Origin: an uncultured Clostridia bacterium
GTDB taxonomy: Bacteria; Bacillota; Clostridia; Oscillospirales; Ruminococcaceae
Assembly (NCBI GenBank): GCA_947629905.1
Contig: CANRFM010000004.1
Coordinates: forward strand, 62,001 to 126,000
DNA: 64,000 nt
Direction: 5' to 3'
Shown piece after piece: positions 50,323 through 60,400 of this stretch. The translations under genes and the position numbers were made by a program. The number at the start of each line of letters is the position of its first letter. Within the stretch, counting starts at the first letter, position 1. The notes beneath the pieces were generated by a model. That model saw nothing but the letters and a program-made list of their open reading frames with translations, made no database searches and was not told where the DNA came from.

Positions 50323-51039
50323 ATGCGTATTGCGGTTTGTGAAGATGAAGAACGGGAGCGGGAACAGCTGCTGCAAGTGCTGAAAGCGTGTGAGCCGGAT
50401 CAGGATGCGGAGTGCTTCCCCAACGGTGCATCTTTGCTGAAAGCAGCGGAAAAGCAGCCGTTTTTTGATATTGCCTTTTTAGACATCTATCTCCCCGGCG
50501 AAAACGGGGTTACTATTGCGAAAACACTGCGGGCGCAGTCGCCGGATACGGCGATCGTATTTTGTACTTCCAGCACGGAATATGCCGTAGATGCCTTTTC
50601 GCTGTATGCACTGCATTATCTGGTAAAACCAGTGACGGAGCAGGGCGTTGCAGAGGTGTTCCGCAGACTGAAAGAGACACATATCCGGAAAAGAGAGACC
50701 ATCACGATCACTTCTAAGAGGATGAGCCACACGATCTATCTTGACCAGATCTGCTGTCTCGAAAGCTTTCAGCACGCAGTGGAGATCTCGCTTGCTGACG
50801 GGCAAAAGCTAAAAGTCTGGGGTACGCTCAGTGAGTTGGAAAGCAAGCTGGGCAGGAAATTCCTGAAGATCAACCGTGGCATCCTCGTGAACATGGATCA
50901 AATCGCACAAATGGCTGCCAATACCTGTGTTCTCCAGAATGGAGCCCGTCTGCCGGTCAAGGCAAGAAACAGCGCCGGCATCCGTGCTGCCTATGATAAT
51001 TACATTTTTGAACAGCTCTCACAACAAAATGACAGGTGA
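50323..51039 (+). CDS. LytTR-family response regulator
   Basis: Receiver MRIAVCEDEERERE...IAFLDIYLPGENG and LytTR-type C-terminus (ESFQHAVEISLADGQKLKVWGTLSELESKL...FLKINRGILVNMDQI). Confidence 0.92.
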   Translation: MRIAVCEDEEREREQLLQVLKACEPDQDAECFPNGASLLKAAEKQPFFDIAFLDIYLPGENGVTIAKTLRAQSPDTAIVFCTSSTEYAVDAFSLYALHYLVKPVTEQGVAEVFRRLKETHIRKRETITITSKRMSHTIYLDQICCLESFQHAVEISLADGQKLKVWGTLSELESKLGRKFLKINRGILVNMDQIAQMAANTCVLQNGARLPVKARNSAGIRAAYDNYIFEQLSQQNDR

Positions 51040-52430
51040 CAGGTATGCGGGCTTATTTTGAAAATACAGTTGGATTTTTCATACAGCTCCTTCCGTGTGC
51101 GCTCATGGTTTTTCTGCCGTTTCCCCTTGAAACGTACCGGATCCGGCGTAAGTATGTTTTTACAGCAGTCACAGCAGTCGTCGCCCTCATTGCGGTAGCT
51201 TTTCCCTTTGTCCTGAGCAGCACCCCGCCGGAATATGCGGCACTGGCAGCCAATGTGTTCATGTTCCTCTCGACCGTTCTTGTCCTCGTGTTTTACGCAT
51301 GGGTCATCCAAGAAGCAGCGGTCAAGAAGATCCTTTCCTTTTTTATCGTCCTGTTCTATGCGGCGCTGCAATACTGCCTTGTGAACGGGGTGAATGGTCT
51401 GCTCTATGGCTTGTTCCATTTTTCTTCGGCGTGTGAGCCGTGGGCAGTGTATACTCCCGCCGGTGTCGTGGTCTATTTCCTGACAGGTGCGTTCCTGATA
51501 CCGCTGATGTACGTTTTTGTCCTGCGTGTGCTGCGGTCATATTTGCAGGAAGTGGAGACACAGCAGATGAAACGGGAATTTTTTATCCTGATCATCTCGA
51601 CAGCCGCTTTCGCTGCCATTATGATGAGCATCGATATGACTTATTATTATTTAGACTATTCCCTGTATCTATCGCTGCTGGTGCTGGTGTTGGTACTGCT
51701 GCTGGATCAGGTGTTCATCTACTGGCTGGTCCTGCATGGATCTGTATGGCGCAAGCAGGAAAACGAACGCATGAGAGCCGCAGAATTGCAGCAGCTCCAG
51801 TATGAGCGGATCGTCAGCGATATGGAAAGCACAAGACGTATGCGCCACGACCTGCGCCACCATTACAATGCACTGAATGATATGCTGGACAGGGAGCAAT
51901 ATGACGATATGAAAGCGTATCTTTCCGAAGTGATCGGCATGACAGTCAGGCGTGATACGGAGCTGTATTGCAATAACCTGACAGTCAACGGTCTGCTGCA
52001 ATATTATGCGGGCATTGCCAAAAACGAGGGCATACACTGTGAGATACAGGCAATATGTGATACGCTCCCGGTCGAAGCCGTTGACCTGACGATCCTGCTC
52101 GGCAATGCGATGGAAAATGCCATTCATGCGTGCCGGAAATATCCCGGTACACCGTGGATCCGTGCAGCAGTGGGGATCATACAGGGCTCTCTGGCAATAC
52201 AGATCAGCAATTCCTGTAAGGAGGTCCACATCAGCCGGCAGTTCCGGGAAACAAGCGGCTTTCTGCCTGCGGAAGCTTTTCTGAGCGGGCGTAAAGGCGG
52301 CGGTATGGGGCTGCGCAGCATAGCACATACGGCACGAAAATATAACGGAAGTTCCGGGGCGCAGTTCGATGCGGAAAAGGAAACGTTCACAACACGCATC
52401 CGGCTTACCCTACAGGGAAATTACGACTGA
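51036..52430 (+). CDS. GHKL-domain sensor histidine kinase (AgrC-like topology)
   Basis: GTGA overlap with the regulator; multiple TM helices; RRMRHDLRHHYNALNDML and LLGNAMENAIHACRK. Confidence 0.9.
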   Translation: MTGMRAYFENTVGFFIQLLPCALMVFLPFPLETYRIRRKYVFTAVTAVVALIAVAFPFVLSSTPPEYAALAANVFMFLSTVLVLVFYAWVIQEAAVKKILSFFIVLFYAALQYCLVNGVNGLLYGLFHFSSACEPWAVYTPAGVVVYFLTGAFLIPLMYVFVLRVLRSYLQEVETQQMKREFFILIISTAAFAAIMMSIDMTYYYLDYSLYLSLLVLVLVLLLDQVFIYWLVLHGSVWRKQENERMRAAELQQLQYERIVSDMESTRRMRHDLRHHYNALNDMLDREQYDDMKAYLSEVIGMTVRRDTELYCNNLTVNGLLQYYAGIAKNEGIHCEIQAICDTLPVEAVDLTILLGNAMENAIHACRKYPGTPWIRAAVGIIQGSLAIQISNSCKEVHISRQFRETSGFLPAEAFLSGRKGGGMGLRSIAHTARKYNGSSGAQFDAEKETFTTRIRLTLQGNYD

Positions 52431-52450
52431 GAACAAGGAGAGAAACTGGT

Positions 52451-52921
52451 ATGGCAGAATTATTCCGAAAGAAAAGCATGGATAAGATCGCATCCCCCGA
52501 AAATCTCAGCGACTATATCCGCATCAACGACCTGTCCGTCTGGGTCATTCTGACCGGTGCAGCCCTGCTGCTGGCAGGCGGTGTGCTGTGGGGCGTGACC
52601 GGGCAGCTTGATACGGTGCTCTCTACCGCTGCGATCGTGCAGGATCATCAGGCATTTCTGCTGATCCCCGAAGCAGAAGCCGCTGCGGTGCAGAACGGTA
52701 CAGCCGCAAAAATTGAGGATGTCACGGTGTCTGTGTCCACGGTTGCGGAACGTCCGGTACAGCTCACGGATGCGGAAAATGCCTATGCGCTCCATGTCGG
52801 CGGCTATTCACCGGAAGAATGGCTTTACATCGCAGAAGCGGAAACGAATCTGAAAGACGGCGTATATCCTGCCTACGTGACGACGGAAACAGTCTCTCCG
52901 ATCTCGTTTCTGTTCAATTGA
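52451..52921 (+). CDS. Short HlyD/NHLM-export-like membrane fusion protein (156 aa)
   Basis: N-terminus FRKKSMDKIASPENLSDYIRINDLSVWVILTGAALLLAGGVLWGVTGQLDT resembles NHLM-system HlyD proteins, but the coiled-coil body is missing. Confidence 0.6.
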   Translation: MAELFRKKSMDKIASPENLSDYIRINDLSVWVILTGAALLLAGGVLWGVTGQLDTVLSTAAIVQDHQAFLLIPEAEAAAVQNGTAAKIEDVTVSVSTVAERPVQLTDAENAYALHVGGYSPEEWLYIAEAETNLKDGVYPAYVTTETVSPISFLFN

Positions 52922-52947
52922 GCCGGAAGCTTGGAAAGGTGCTGTGT

Positions 52948-55110
52948 ATGAAAGAATGCATTACCAAAGGCGTGGCAAAAGTTCCCGTTGTCATGCAGAT
53001 GGAAGCACTGGAATGCGGTGCGGCAAGTCTTACCATGATCCTTGCCTATTTTCAGAAATGGGTCCCGCTGGAACAGGTGCGCACGGACTGCGGCGTTTCC
53101 CGTGACGGCTCGAAGGCGAAAAATATCCTCCGGGCTGCCCGGATGTACGGGCTGAATGCCAAGGGCTACCGCCTCGAACCGGAACAGCTCCGGACAAACG
53201 GACAGTTCCCCTGCATCATCCACTGGAATTTCAACCACTTTGTTGTCCTCAAAGGTATCCGGGGCAACAAGGTCTACCTCAACGACCCCGAACGGGGGAG
53301 CTGCGTGGTCAGCTGGGAAGAGTTTGACAGCTCTTTTACCGGCGTATGTCTGCAAATGTCGCCGGGAGAACAGTTCAAGCCCGACGGCAAGCCAAAAAGT
53401 ATGTATACCTTTGCCATGGAGCGTCTGCGCAGCACGGGTACGGCAGTTGCTTTTTTCATGTTCACCGGTATCCTGACATCAGCCATCGAGCTGATCAGTC
53501 CGGCATTTTCACGGGTATTCATGGACAGACTGCTCACACAGCGGGATCCGGAATGGCTCTTCCCGTTCCTGCTGCTGCTCACGGCGCTGAGTCTGCTCCA
53601 GATCGCCGTGCAGTGGGTACAGGCAGTGCATTCCCTGCGCATCAGCGGCAAGCTTGCCATCACAGGCAATGCGGCTTTTCTGTGGAAAGTGCTGCATATG
53701 CCAATGGCGTTTTTTTCACAGCGCATGGCAGGTGACATCCAGCAAAGGGCAGAAGCGAACGGAAGGATCTCGCTCACGCTCGTTCAGAAATTCGCACCGC
53801 TGATCTGGAATATGCTGATGCTGGTGTTCTACCTTGCTGTCATGCTGCGCTACAATGTTATTATGGCACTGGTGGGCGTGGGTTCGGTGTTCCTGAATCT
53901 GCTGCTCTCCAAAATCATTGCTGCCAAGCGTATCCACATCACCAGAATACAGATGCGGGATGCCGGAAAGCTGTCCGGTACGACCGTCAACGGCATCGAA
54001 ATGATCGAGACGATCAAGGCAAGCGGAACGGAGAATGCCTTCTTCCAGAAATGGGCAGGCTATCAGGCAAGCGTGAACACCCAGAACGTGCGCTACGCTA
54101 AACTGGATCAGTATCTCGGTATGCTGCCTTCTGCGGTCACACAGCTTGCCTCTGCCTTTGTACTGGTGATCGGTGTCCACGCAGTCATGCAGGGGCAGTT
54201 CACGGTCGGTATGGTGCTTGCGTTCCAGAGCTTCCTGAATGCCTTTCTTGCGCCTGCATCGGTGCTGATCGATGCCGGACAGAGTTTGCAGGAGATGCGG
54301 ACGGAAATGGAACGGGTCGATGACGTGATGAAATACCCCTCCGATCCGCTGGCACGGGAGCAGGAAACAGAATGTGAAGAATATGACAAGCTCTCCGGAA
54401 ATGTGGAGCTGCGCAATGTGACATTCGGCTATTCCCGCCTTGCCGAACCGCTGATACGGGATTTCAGCCTGAAGCTTAAGACAGGCAGCAGGGTGGCACT
54501 GGTCGGGACATCCGGCTGCGGAAAATCCACGATCTCCAAACTGATCTCCGGGCTGTATGAGCCGTGGAGCGGTGAGATCCTGTTTGACGGGAAGCCGATC
54601 AGCGAGATCGACAGGAGTGTTTTCACCGGTTCTCTTGCCGTGGTCGATCAGGACATCATTCTGTTTGAGGATACGATCGCCAATAATATCCGTATGTGGG
54701 ATGAATCCATTGAGGACTTTGAGGTCATCATGGCAGCCCGGGATGCGCAGATCCACGAGGACATCATGCAGCGTGACGGCGGCTACCAGTACCGCATTAC
54801 AGAGGGCGGACGGGATCTTTCCGGCGGGCAGCGGCAGCGTATGGAGATCGCACGAGTGCTTGCACAAGATCCCACAATCATCATTATGGACGAGGCGACC
54901 TCCGCACTGGATGCAAGGACGGAATATGAAGTGGTCAAGTCCATCAAAGACAGAGGCATCACCTGTATCGTCGTTGCACACCGCCTGTCCACCATACGGG
55001 ATTGCGATGAGATCATCGTCATGGACAAGGGGAACGTTGTAGAACGGGGTACACATGAAGAACTGCTTGCCAAAGGCGGTTACTATACGCAGCTGATCTC
55101 CAGTACATAA
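52948..55110 (+). CDS. C39-peptidase-containing bacteriocin-type ABC exporter (NHLM/NHLP-like)
   Basis: C39 domain with Cys/His/Asp positions intact (QMEALECGAASL, HWNFNHFVVL, VYLNDPERG), TM domain, ATPase GTSGCGKSTISKL / LSGGQRQRMEIARVL; start trimmed to 52948. Confidence 0.9.
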   Translation: MKECITKGVAKVPVVMQMEALECGAASLTMILAYFQKWVPLEQVRTDCGVSRDGSKAKNILRAARMYGLNAKGYRLEPEQLRTNGQFPCIIHWNFNHFVVLKGIRGNKVYLNDPERGSCVVSWEEFDSSFTGVCLQMSPGEQFKPDGKPKSMYTFAMERLRSTGTAVAFFMFTGILTSAIELISPAFSRVFMDRLLTQRDPEWLFPFLLLLTALSLLQIAVQWVQAVHSLRISGKLAITGNAAFLWKVLHMPMAFFSQRMAGDIQQRAEANGRISLTLVQKFAPLIWNMLMLVFYLAVMLRYNVIMALVGVGSVFLNLLLSKIIAAKRIHITRIQMRDAGKLSGTTVNGIEMIETIKASGTENAFFQKWAGYQASVNTQNVRYAKLDQYLGMLPSAVTQLASAFVLVIGVHAVMQGQFTVGMVLAFQSFLNAFLAPASVLIDAGQSLQEMRTEMERVDDVMKYPSDPLAREQETECEEYDKLSGNVELRNVTFGYSRLAEPLIRDFSLKLKTGSRVALVGTSGCGKSTISKLISGLYEPWSGEILFDGKPISEIDRSVFTGSLAVVDQDIILFEDTIANNIRMWDESIEDFEVIMAARDAQIHEDIMQRDGGYQYRITEGGRDLSGGQRQRMEIARVLAQDPTIIIMDEATSALDARTEYEVVKSIKDRGITCIVVAHRLSTIRDCDEIIVMDKGNVVERGTHEELLAKGGYYTQLISST

Positions 55111-55125
55111 CAAAGGGGCTACAGT

Positions 55126-57303
55126 ATGGGTTGGTTTGATGAACAGATACGGCAGAGAAGAGCGGGCGATGATGCAGCGCTTTCGGACAGCATTGCACGG
55201 ATGGCAGGTGCTGTTCTGGGAAAGCGTATTTTTGAGGAGCTGGACGACAGCCGTACCGCTAAAAATGCGATCGATGAAATACTGAAATATTATCATCTGA
55301 AAACACAGGAAGTGCCTGCGAACTGCAAAACACTGGAAGCACAGCTGGAATTTCTGCTCCGGCCGCATGGCATCATGTTCCGGACAGTCACGCTTTCAGA
55401 CGGCTGGTATAAGGATGCCTCCGGTGCGATGCTATGTTTCCGGAAACAGGACGGAAAGGTCACGGCACTCCTCCCGAAGGGAATGTCCGGTTACACCTGC
55501 CTTGACTACGACACGGGCAAGCGGGTACGGGTCAGCCGCAGCGATCAGGACAGCTTTGCACCGGAAGCGCTCTTGTTTTATCAGCCGTTTCCGCTGCGGA
55601 AAATGGGGCTGCCGGATCTGTTCCGTTATATTGCAGGGGTGCTGAAACCGGCGGACTATCTGCTGCTTGCACTGTCGGTTCTGATCGTCACGCTCATCGG
55701 TATGTTCACGCCCTATCTGAATCACATTTTCTTTGCGGATGTGATCGCATCGGGCAAAATACAGCTTCTGGTGTCGGCAGGCATTTTTCTGGTGTGTACC
55801 ATCATCAGTTCTCTGCTGTTCACATCGGTCCGTTCGCTCCTGACAGCGAGGATAAAGACCAAGCTGCATATCACGGTACAAGCAGCCTCCATGATGCGTG
55901 TCCTGTCGCTCCCGGCAGATTTTTTCAAGGACTACAGCGCCGGCGACCTTGCCAGCCGGACACAGTATATGGATGAGATTTGCTCCATTCTGACTTCCTC
56001 CATGTTGGAGACAGGCATCACCACGCTCTTTTCCCTGCTCTATCTGATACAGATACGGTATTATGCACCGGCGCTTACGATACCGGCTGTTATTATACTG
56101 GCGGTATCTCTGCTGATCTCCCTCAGCGCTGCCTTTCTGCAAATGAAAGTGAGCCGCCGGGAACTGGAGCTTGCCGCACAGGAGAGCGGCATGAGTTTCT
56201 CCCTCATTTCCGGTGTGCAGAAGATCAAGCTCTCCGGTGCAGAAAAACGTGCCTTTGCACGGTGGGGAACACTCTATGCACAACGTGCAGAATTGCAGTA
56301 CCGTCCGCCGCTGTTCCTTACCATAAGCAAGACGCTGACAACGGCTGTCGCACTGCTTGGCACGGTCGCTATCTATTATTTTTCTGTCGTGAACCATATC
56401 GCCCCGGCAGAATACTATGCCTTTTACAGCGTATTCGGCATGGTGGTAGGGGCATTCGGGGGCATTGCGGACATCGCACTGAAAACTGCCGCAGTACGCC
56501 CGATGCTGGAAATGGTAAGACCGATCCTCGAAGCCGTGCCGGAAGTTTCCGGCAGCAAGCAGGTACTCAGCCGTATCTCCGGCGGCATTGAACTGAACAA
56601 TGTGTCATTCCGGTATCAGGACAATATGCCGCTGGTGCTGGACAACCTTTCCCTGAAAATACGGGCAGGGCAGTATGTTGCCATCGTGGGAAAAAGCGGC
56701 TGCGGCAAATCCACGCTGATGCGGCTTCTGTTGGGGTTTGAAACACCGCAGAAAGGTGCGATATACTATGACGGAAAAGACCTGAACACCATTGACCTGC
56801 GGTCGCTCCGCCGGAAGATCGGTGTCGTGATGCAGAACGGTAAGCTGTTTCAGGGGGACATCTTTTCCAATATTGCGATCTCAGCCCCGGATCTGACACT
56901 GGACGGCGCATGGGATGCAGCAGAGAAGGTGGGTATCGCCGAGGACATCCGCAATATGCCAATGGGTATGTTTACCATGGTATCGGAGGGGAGCGGCGGT
57001 ATTTCCGGCGGGCAGAGACAGCGTCTCCTGATCGCCCGTGCCATTGCCCCGAAACCACGTATCCTGATGTTTGATGAAGCAACTTCGGCACTGGATAACC
57101 TGACACAGAAAACCGTTTCAGATACGCTTGATCACCTGAAATGTACACGGATCGTGATCGCTCACAGGCTGTCCACCATACGGCAGTGTGACCGCATTAT
57201 TGTGCTGGACAAAGGGAAAATCATCGAGGACGGCACCTATGATGCTCTGATCGAAGCAGGCGGTTTCTTTGCCGAACTGGTGGAAAGACAGCAGGTCAAA
57301 TGA
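55126..57303 (+). CDS. Second ABC transporter (NHLM-type permease/ATPase without C39 peptidase)
   Basis: Non-C39 N-terminal domain, TM domain, ATPase GKSGCGKSTLMRL / ISGGQRQRLLIARAI. Confidence 0.88.
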   Translation: MGWFDEQIRQRRAGDDAALSDSIARMAGAVLGKRIFEELDDSRTAKNAIDEILKYYHLKTQEVPANCKTLEAQLEFLLRPHGIMFRTVTLSDGWYKDASGAMLCFRKQDGKVTALLPKGMSGYTCLDYDTGKRVRVSRSDQDSFAPEALLFYQPFPLRKMGLPDLFRYIAGVLKPADYLLLALSVLIVTLIGMFTPYLNHIFFADVIASGKIQLLVSAGIFLVCTIISSLLFTSVRSLLTARIKTKLHITVQAASMMRVLSLPADFFKDYSAGDLASRTQYMDEICSILTSSMLETGITTLFSLLYLIQIRYYAPALTIPAVIILAVSLLISLSAAFLQMKVSRRELELAAQESGMSFSLISGVQKIKLSGAEKRAFARWGTLYAQRAELQYRPPLFLTISKTLTTAVALLGTVAIYYFSVVNHIAPAEYYAFYSVFGMVVGAFGGIADIALKTAAVRPMLEMVRPILEAVPEVSGSKQVLSRISGGIELNNVSFRYQDNMPLVLDNLSLKIRAGQYVAIVGKSGCGKSTLMRLLLGFETPQKGAIYYDGKDLNTIDLRSLRRKIGVVMQNGKLFQGDIFSNIAISAPDLTLDGAWDAAEKVGIAEDIRNMPMGMFTMVSEGSGGISGGQRQRLLIARAIAPKPRILMFDEATSALDNLTQKTVSDTLDHLKCTRIVIAHRLSTIRQCDRIIVLDKGKIIEDGTYDALIEAGGFFAELVERQQVK

Positions 57304-57426
57304 TCACTGATCACACGTCAAGGAGGTGGTGTGCAGACGCATCTGACATGGAGACGAAAGGGAGTGGATAACAGATCGGAAACAGGCTTTCAGACAAACA
57401 AATTTTCAGAGAGGTGACTTATCAGT

Positions 57427-60400
57427 ATGAAAAGAAAAGCCAAAAAGGTGATCGCAGCTGCTCTTGTCACAGCACTGTCTTTCCAGACATTGCCTCTGAC
57501 ACAATACGGGAATTGGAGCAGTGAAGTCAGTGCAGAGAGCGAACAGCTCCGCACGGAACTTGCCGCAAAGACGGCTGACTACCCGGATGGAGCATTTGCG
57601 TTCTACACGGCAACTACGGACACAGCGGAGGGAGACGGCGACATCACCGTAAAGGTCGTCCGCATGGGCGGCACAGCTTCGGATGCATCGGTGGACATCA
57701 AGGCTGTCGATGTGACCGCAAAATACGGAGAGGACTATTCCGTATACGTTGCGGATGGGATGAAGAAGCTTCTTCTTGAGGAGAAGGAGACGGAAGATCT
57801 TTCTGTCCCTGCAACAGAGGCGCAGACAGAAACTGCTGTAACGGAAGCACAGACAGAGGCTGCTGCAACGGAAGCGCAGACAGAAGCTGCCGAGACCGAG
57901 GCACAGACAGAGGCTGCTGCAACCGAAGCGCAGACAGAAGCTGCTGCAACCGAGGCGCAGACAGAAGCTGCTGCAACCGAGGCACAGACAGAAGCTGCTG
58001 CAACAGAAGCACAGACAGAAGCTGCTTCACCGGAAGTACAGGCAGAGGATGCCGCAGAAGCACCTGCTGACCTGCGCAGTGCCTATGCAGAGCAGACCGG
58101 AAAAGACCCGGTCAAGACAAACTGGCGTGGGGAATATACGGAATACCTTGCCAGAGCAGCAAGCCAGCAGGCGGAGAACGAGATCATCAATGCCATGGAC
58201 GGCGCAGAGATGACGATCGAATTTGCAGCCGGTGAGTACGAGAAAGAGATCCATATCCACATCGAGGATGATGATAAGGCGGAAAGCACAGAGAGCTTTG
58301 CTCTGCTGCTCGGGAATGCAACGGTCGGTCAGATCGCCAGCCAGATCGAGCATAATGTCACCATTTCGGACAATGAGGCGGCAGAGGATGTTGTCTTTGC
58401 GATGCAGCATTCTGACGTGGTCGTCGGCAAAAATGACACCGCTGCCAAGATCACTATCGTGCGTACTTCTGGTCTTGACTATTATGCCGGCGCTGTGATC
58501 CAGACTGTGGCTGACACCGCAGAGCCGCTGAAAGACTATGAAGCTGCAAACGGTGTGACAGTTTCGTTCCTGCCCGGTGAAACGGAAAAGACGGTCGAGA
58601 TCCCCGTAACAGGCGACAGGGAAGAGGGCAAGAGATTCACGGTGCAGCTCTCCGGTGTCAATGCAGAAGCCGGCAGGGAAACGACAGATGTTTATTTCGG
58701 CAGAAAGCCTTCCGGGCTGAATGCAACGGTGATCACGCCCGATATGTTCCATACGCCGAAAGCATCCATCGCCAGCGATCTGATCGCGCCGCTTTCCACC
58801 GGTACGACGACGATCGACGGTGTCAAGTATGATGTGTTCGAGCATGGCAGTTCCCTGACAGCCTATACCCACAGCAAGAGCAATCTGGATCAGACTGCAT
58901 GGTCATCCAAGGAAAATTATAATATCACCTATGCTGCCAAGCTCAAACTGGATACCAAGCTTTCCGGTAATTCCAAGAACGGTCTGATCAAGTATTACAA
59001 TAAGAACGGTCAGGTCTATGTCAGCGGTTCGCAGAAAGCTTCCCATTCCGTACCGGATAAGAAGAACAAGGAGACTACGACCTATTCCGACACGGTAGAT
59101 GTGACCTATAATGAGTGTACCCCGAATGCGACTTTCCAGACGAGAGCGAATACAGACGGTCTCTGCCGGGATGCCAGATATGAGCTGACAAAGTACACTT
59201 CCTACGTGCCGTACATCACGCTCAAGCTCAAGGACGGCAACCCGAATTTCAAATCTTACACCTATACGGACCCCAGGAACAAGACCTCAACCGATGTGAG
59301 TGCGCTGACTTCTGTCACATGGTCGACTGGTTCTACCAAGGAGCTTTCTTTCTGCGGCGGCAATGTCAATATCTGCCCCGGCACGACAAGAAAAGGCATC
59401 TCTATCACCGGCTATGAATTCTACGCCGGCGGTACGAAGGTCGGTTCTACCACCAGCAGCAGCATCTCCTACAAAACGGTCGCTGACCTTCGGAAAAACT
59501 ATGACAAGCAGTTCCGGAATGCCAAGTATGTGATCGAGGTAAAGCCGATCTATTCCGTTGCTACGACAAAGATCACGTTTGATGCACAGGATCCGTCCGT
59601 TGTCAGCTTCAGCGGCAATAAGCCCAACACTTCCGGCTTCAAGGACGGGGATCAAATAACGATCCAGCAGATCGACAATATCTTGGTGAAGGCACAATGT
59701 CCGACAGATCAGGAATTTGTCGCATCTTCCATCCAGCTGTTCGTGGTCAATAATAATAAGGAAACTTGGGCTTATCAAACGACGAACACGAATAATCAAA
59801 AAGTCTATGCACAGTATTACACCATCACAGACCCCGAGGTGATCGTTCGTGTCTATAATAAAGAACCGACACTTACCGTTCAGTATGATCCGGATGAGAA
59901 AACGGCTGTCAACAGCAATGTCGGCGCTGTTTCCATTGCTGAACTGAATGACCCGGAGCATCCCCTTGGTGTTTCCAATGTCAATACGCCCTTTAAGATC
60001 CCGGATGCCAAGACCGGATATGGTCTGAACGGTCTGAATAAGTCCTATCTGCTGTCCTCTTTTATTGATGACAACGAAAAGTACAAGACATCAGGCAACA
60101 TCCGTTTTGTTACCCGTACCATCTGGACTTACCGTGACCAGAACGACGGCGGTCGGGATAAGACGGTATACGGCGATTCGATCGCATTTAAGCCGTTCTA
60201 TGCCGATACTGTCATCAACTATCACTTCAAGGCAGTTCAGGCAGACGAAACGCCGGAGGGCGTGAGCGGTACCGTATACCTACAGGAAACACCGCTGTTC
60301 TCCAGCGCTGCCAAGCCGCAAAAATTCCCCGCTGTCGGTGTACAGCTTGTGATCGGCGGTAAGAATGCCACCACCAACAAGGACGGCAAATACCAGATCG

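Noticed and set aside
53716-55368. 550-aa minus-strand ORF
   Set aside because: Antisense to the C39 ABC exporter gene; no motifs.
57304-57426. Possible leader-peptide precursor between the second ABC gene and the giant gene
   Set aside because: GTG/ATG starts at 57329/57347 give only very short frames without a double-Gly leader.
57814-58029. Regularly repeated units considered as a CRISPR array
   Set aside because: Units are contiguous without unique spacers and encode an in-frame peptide repeat.
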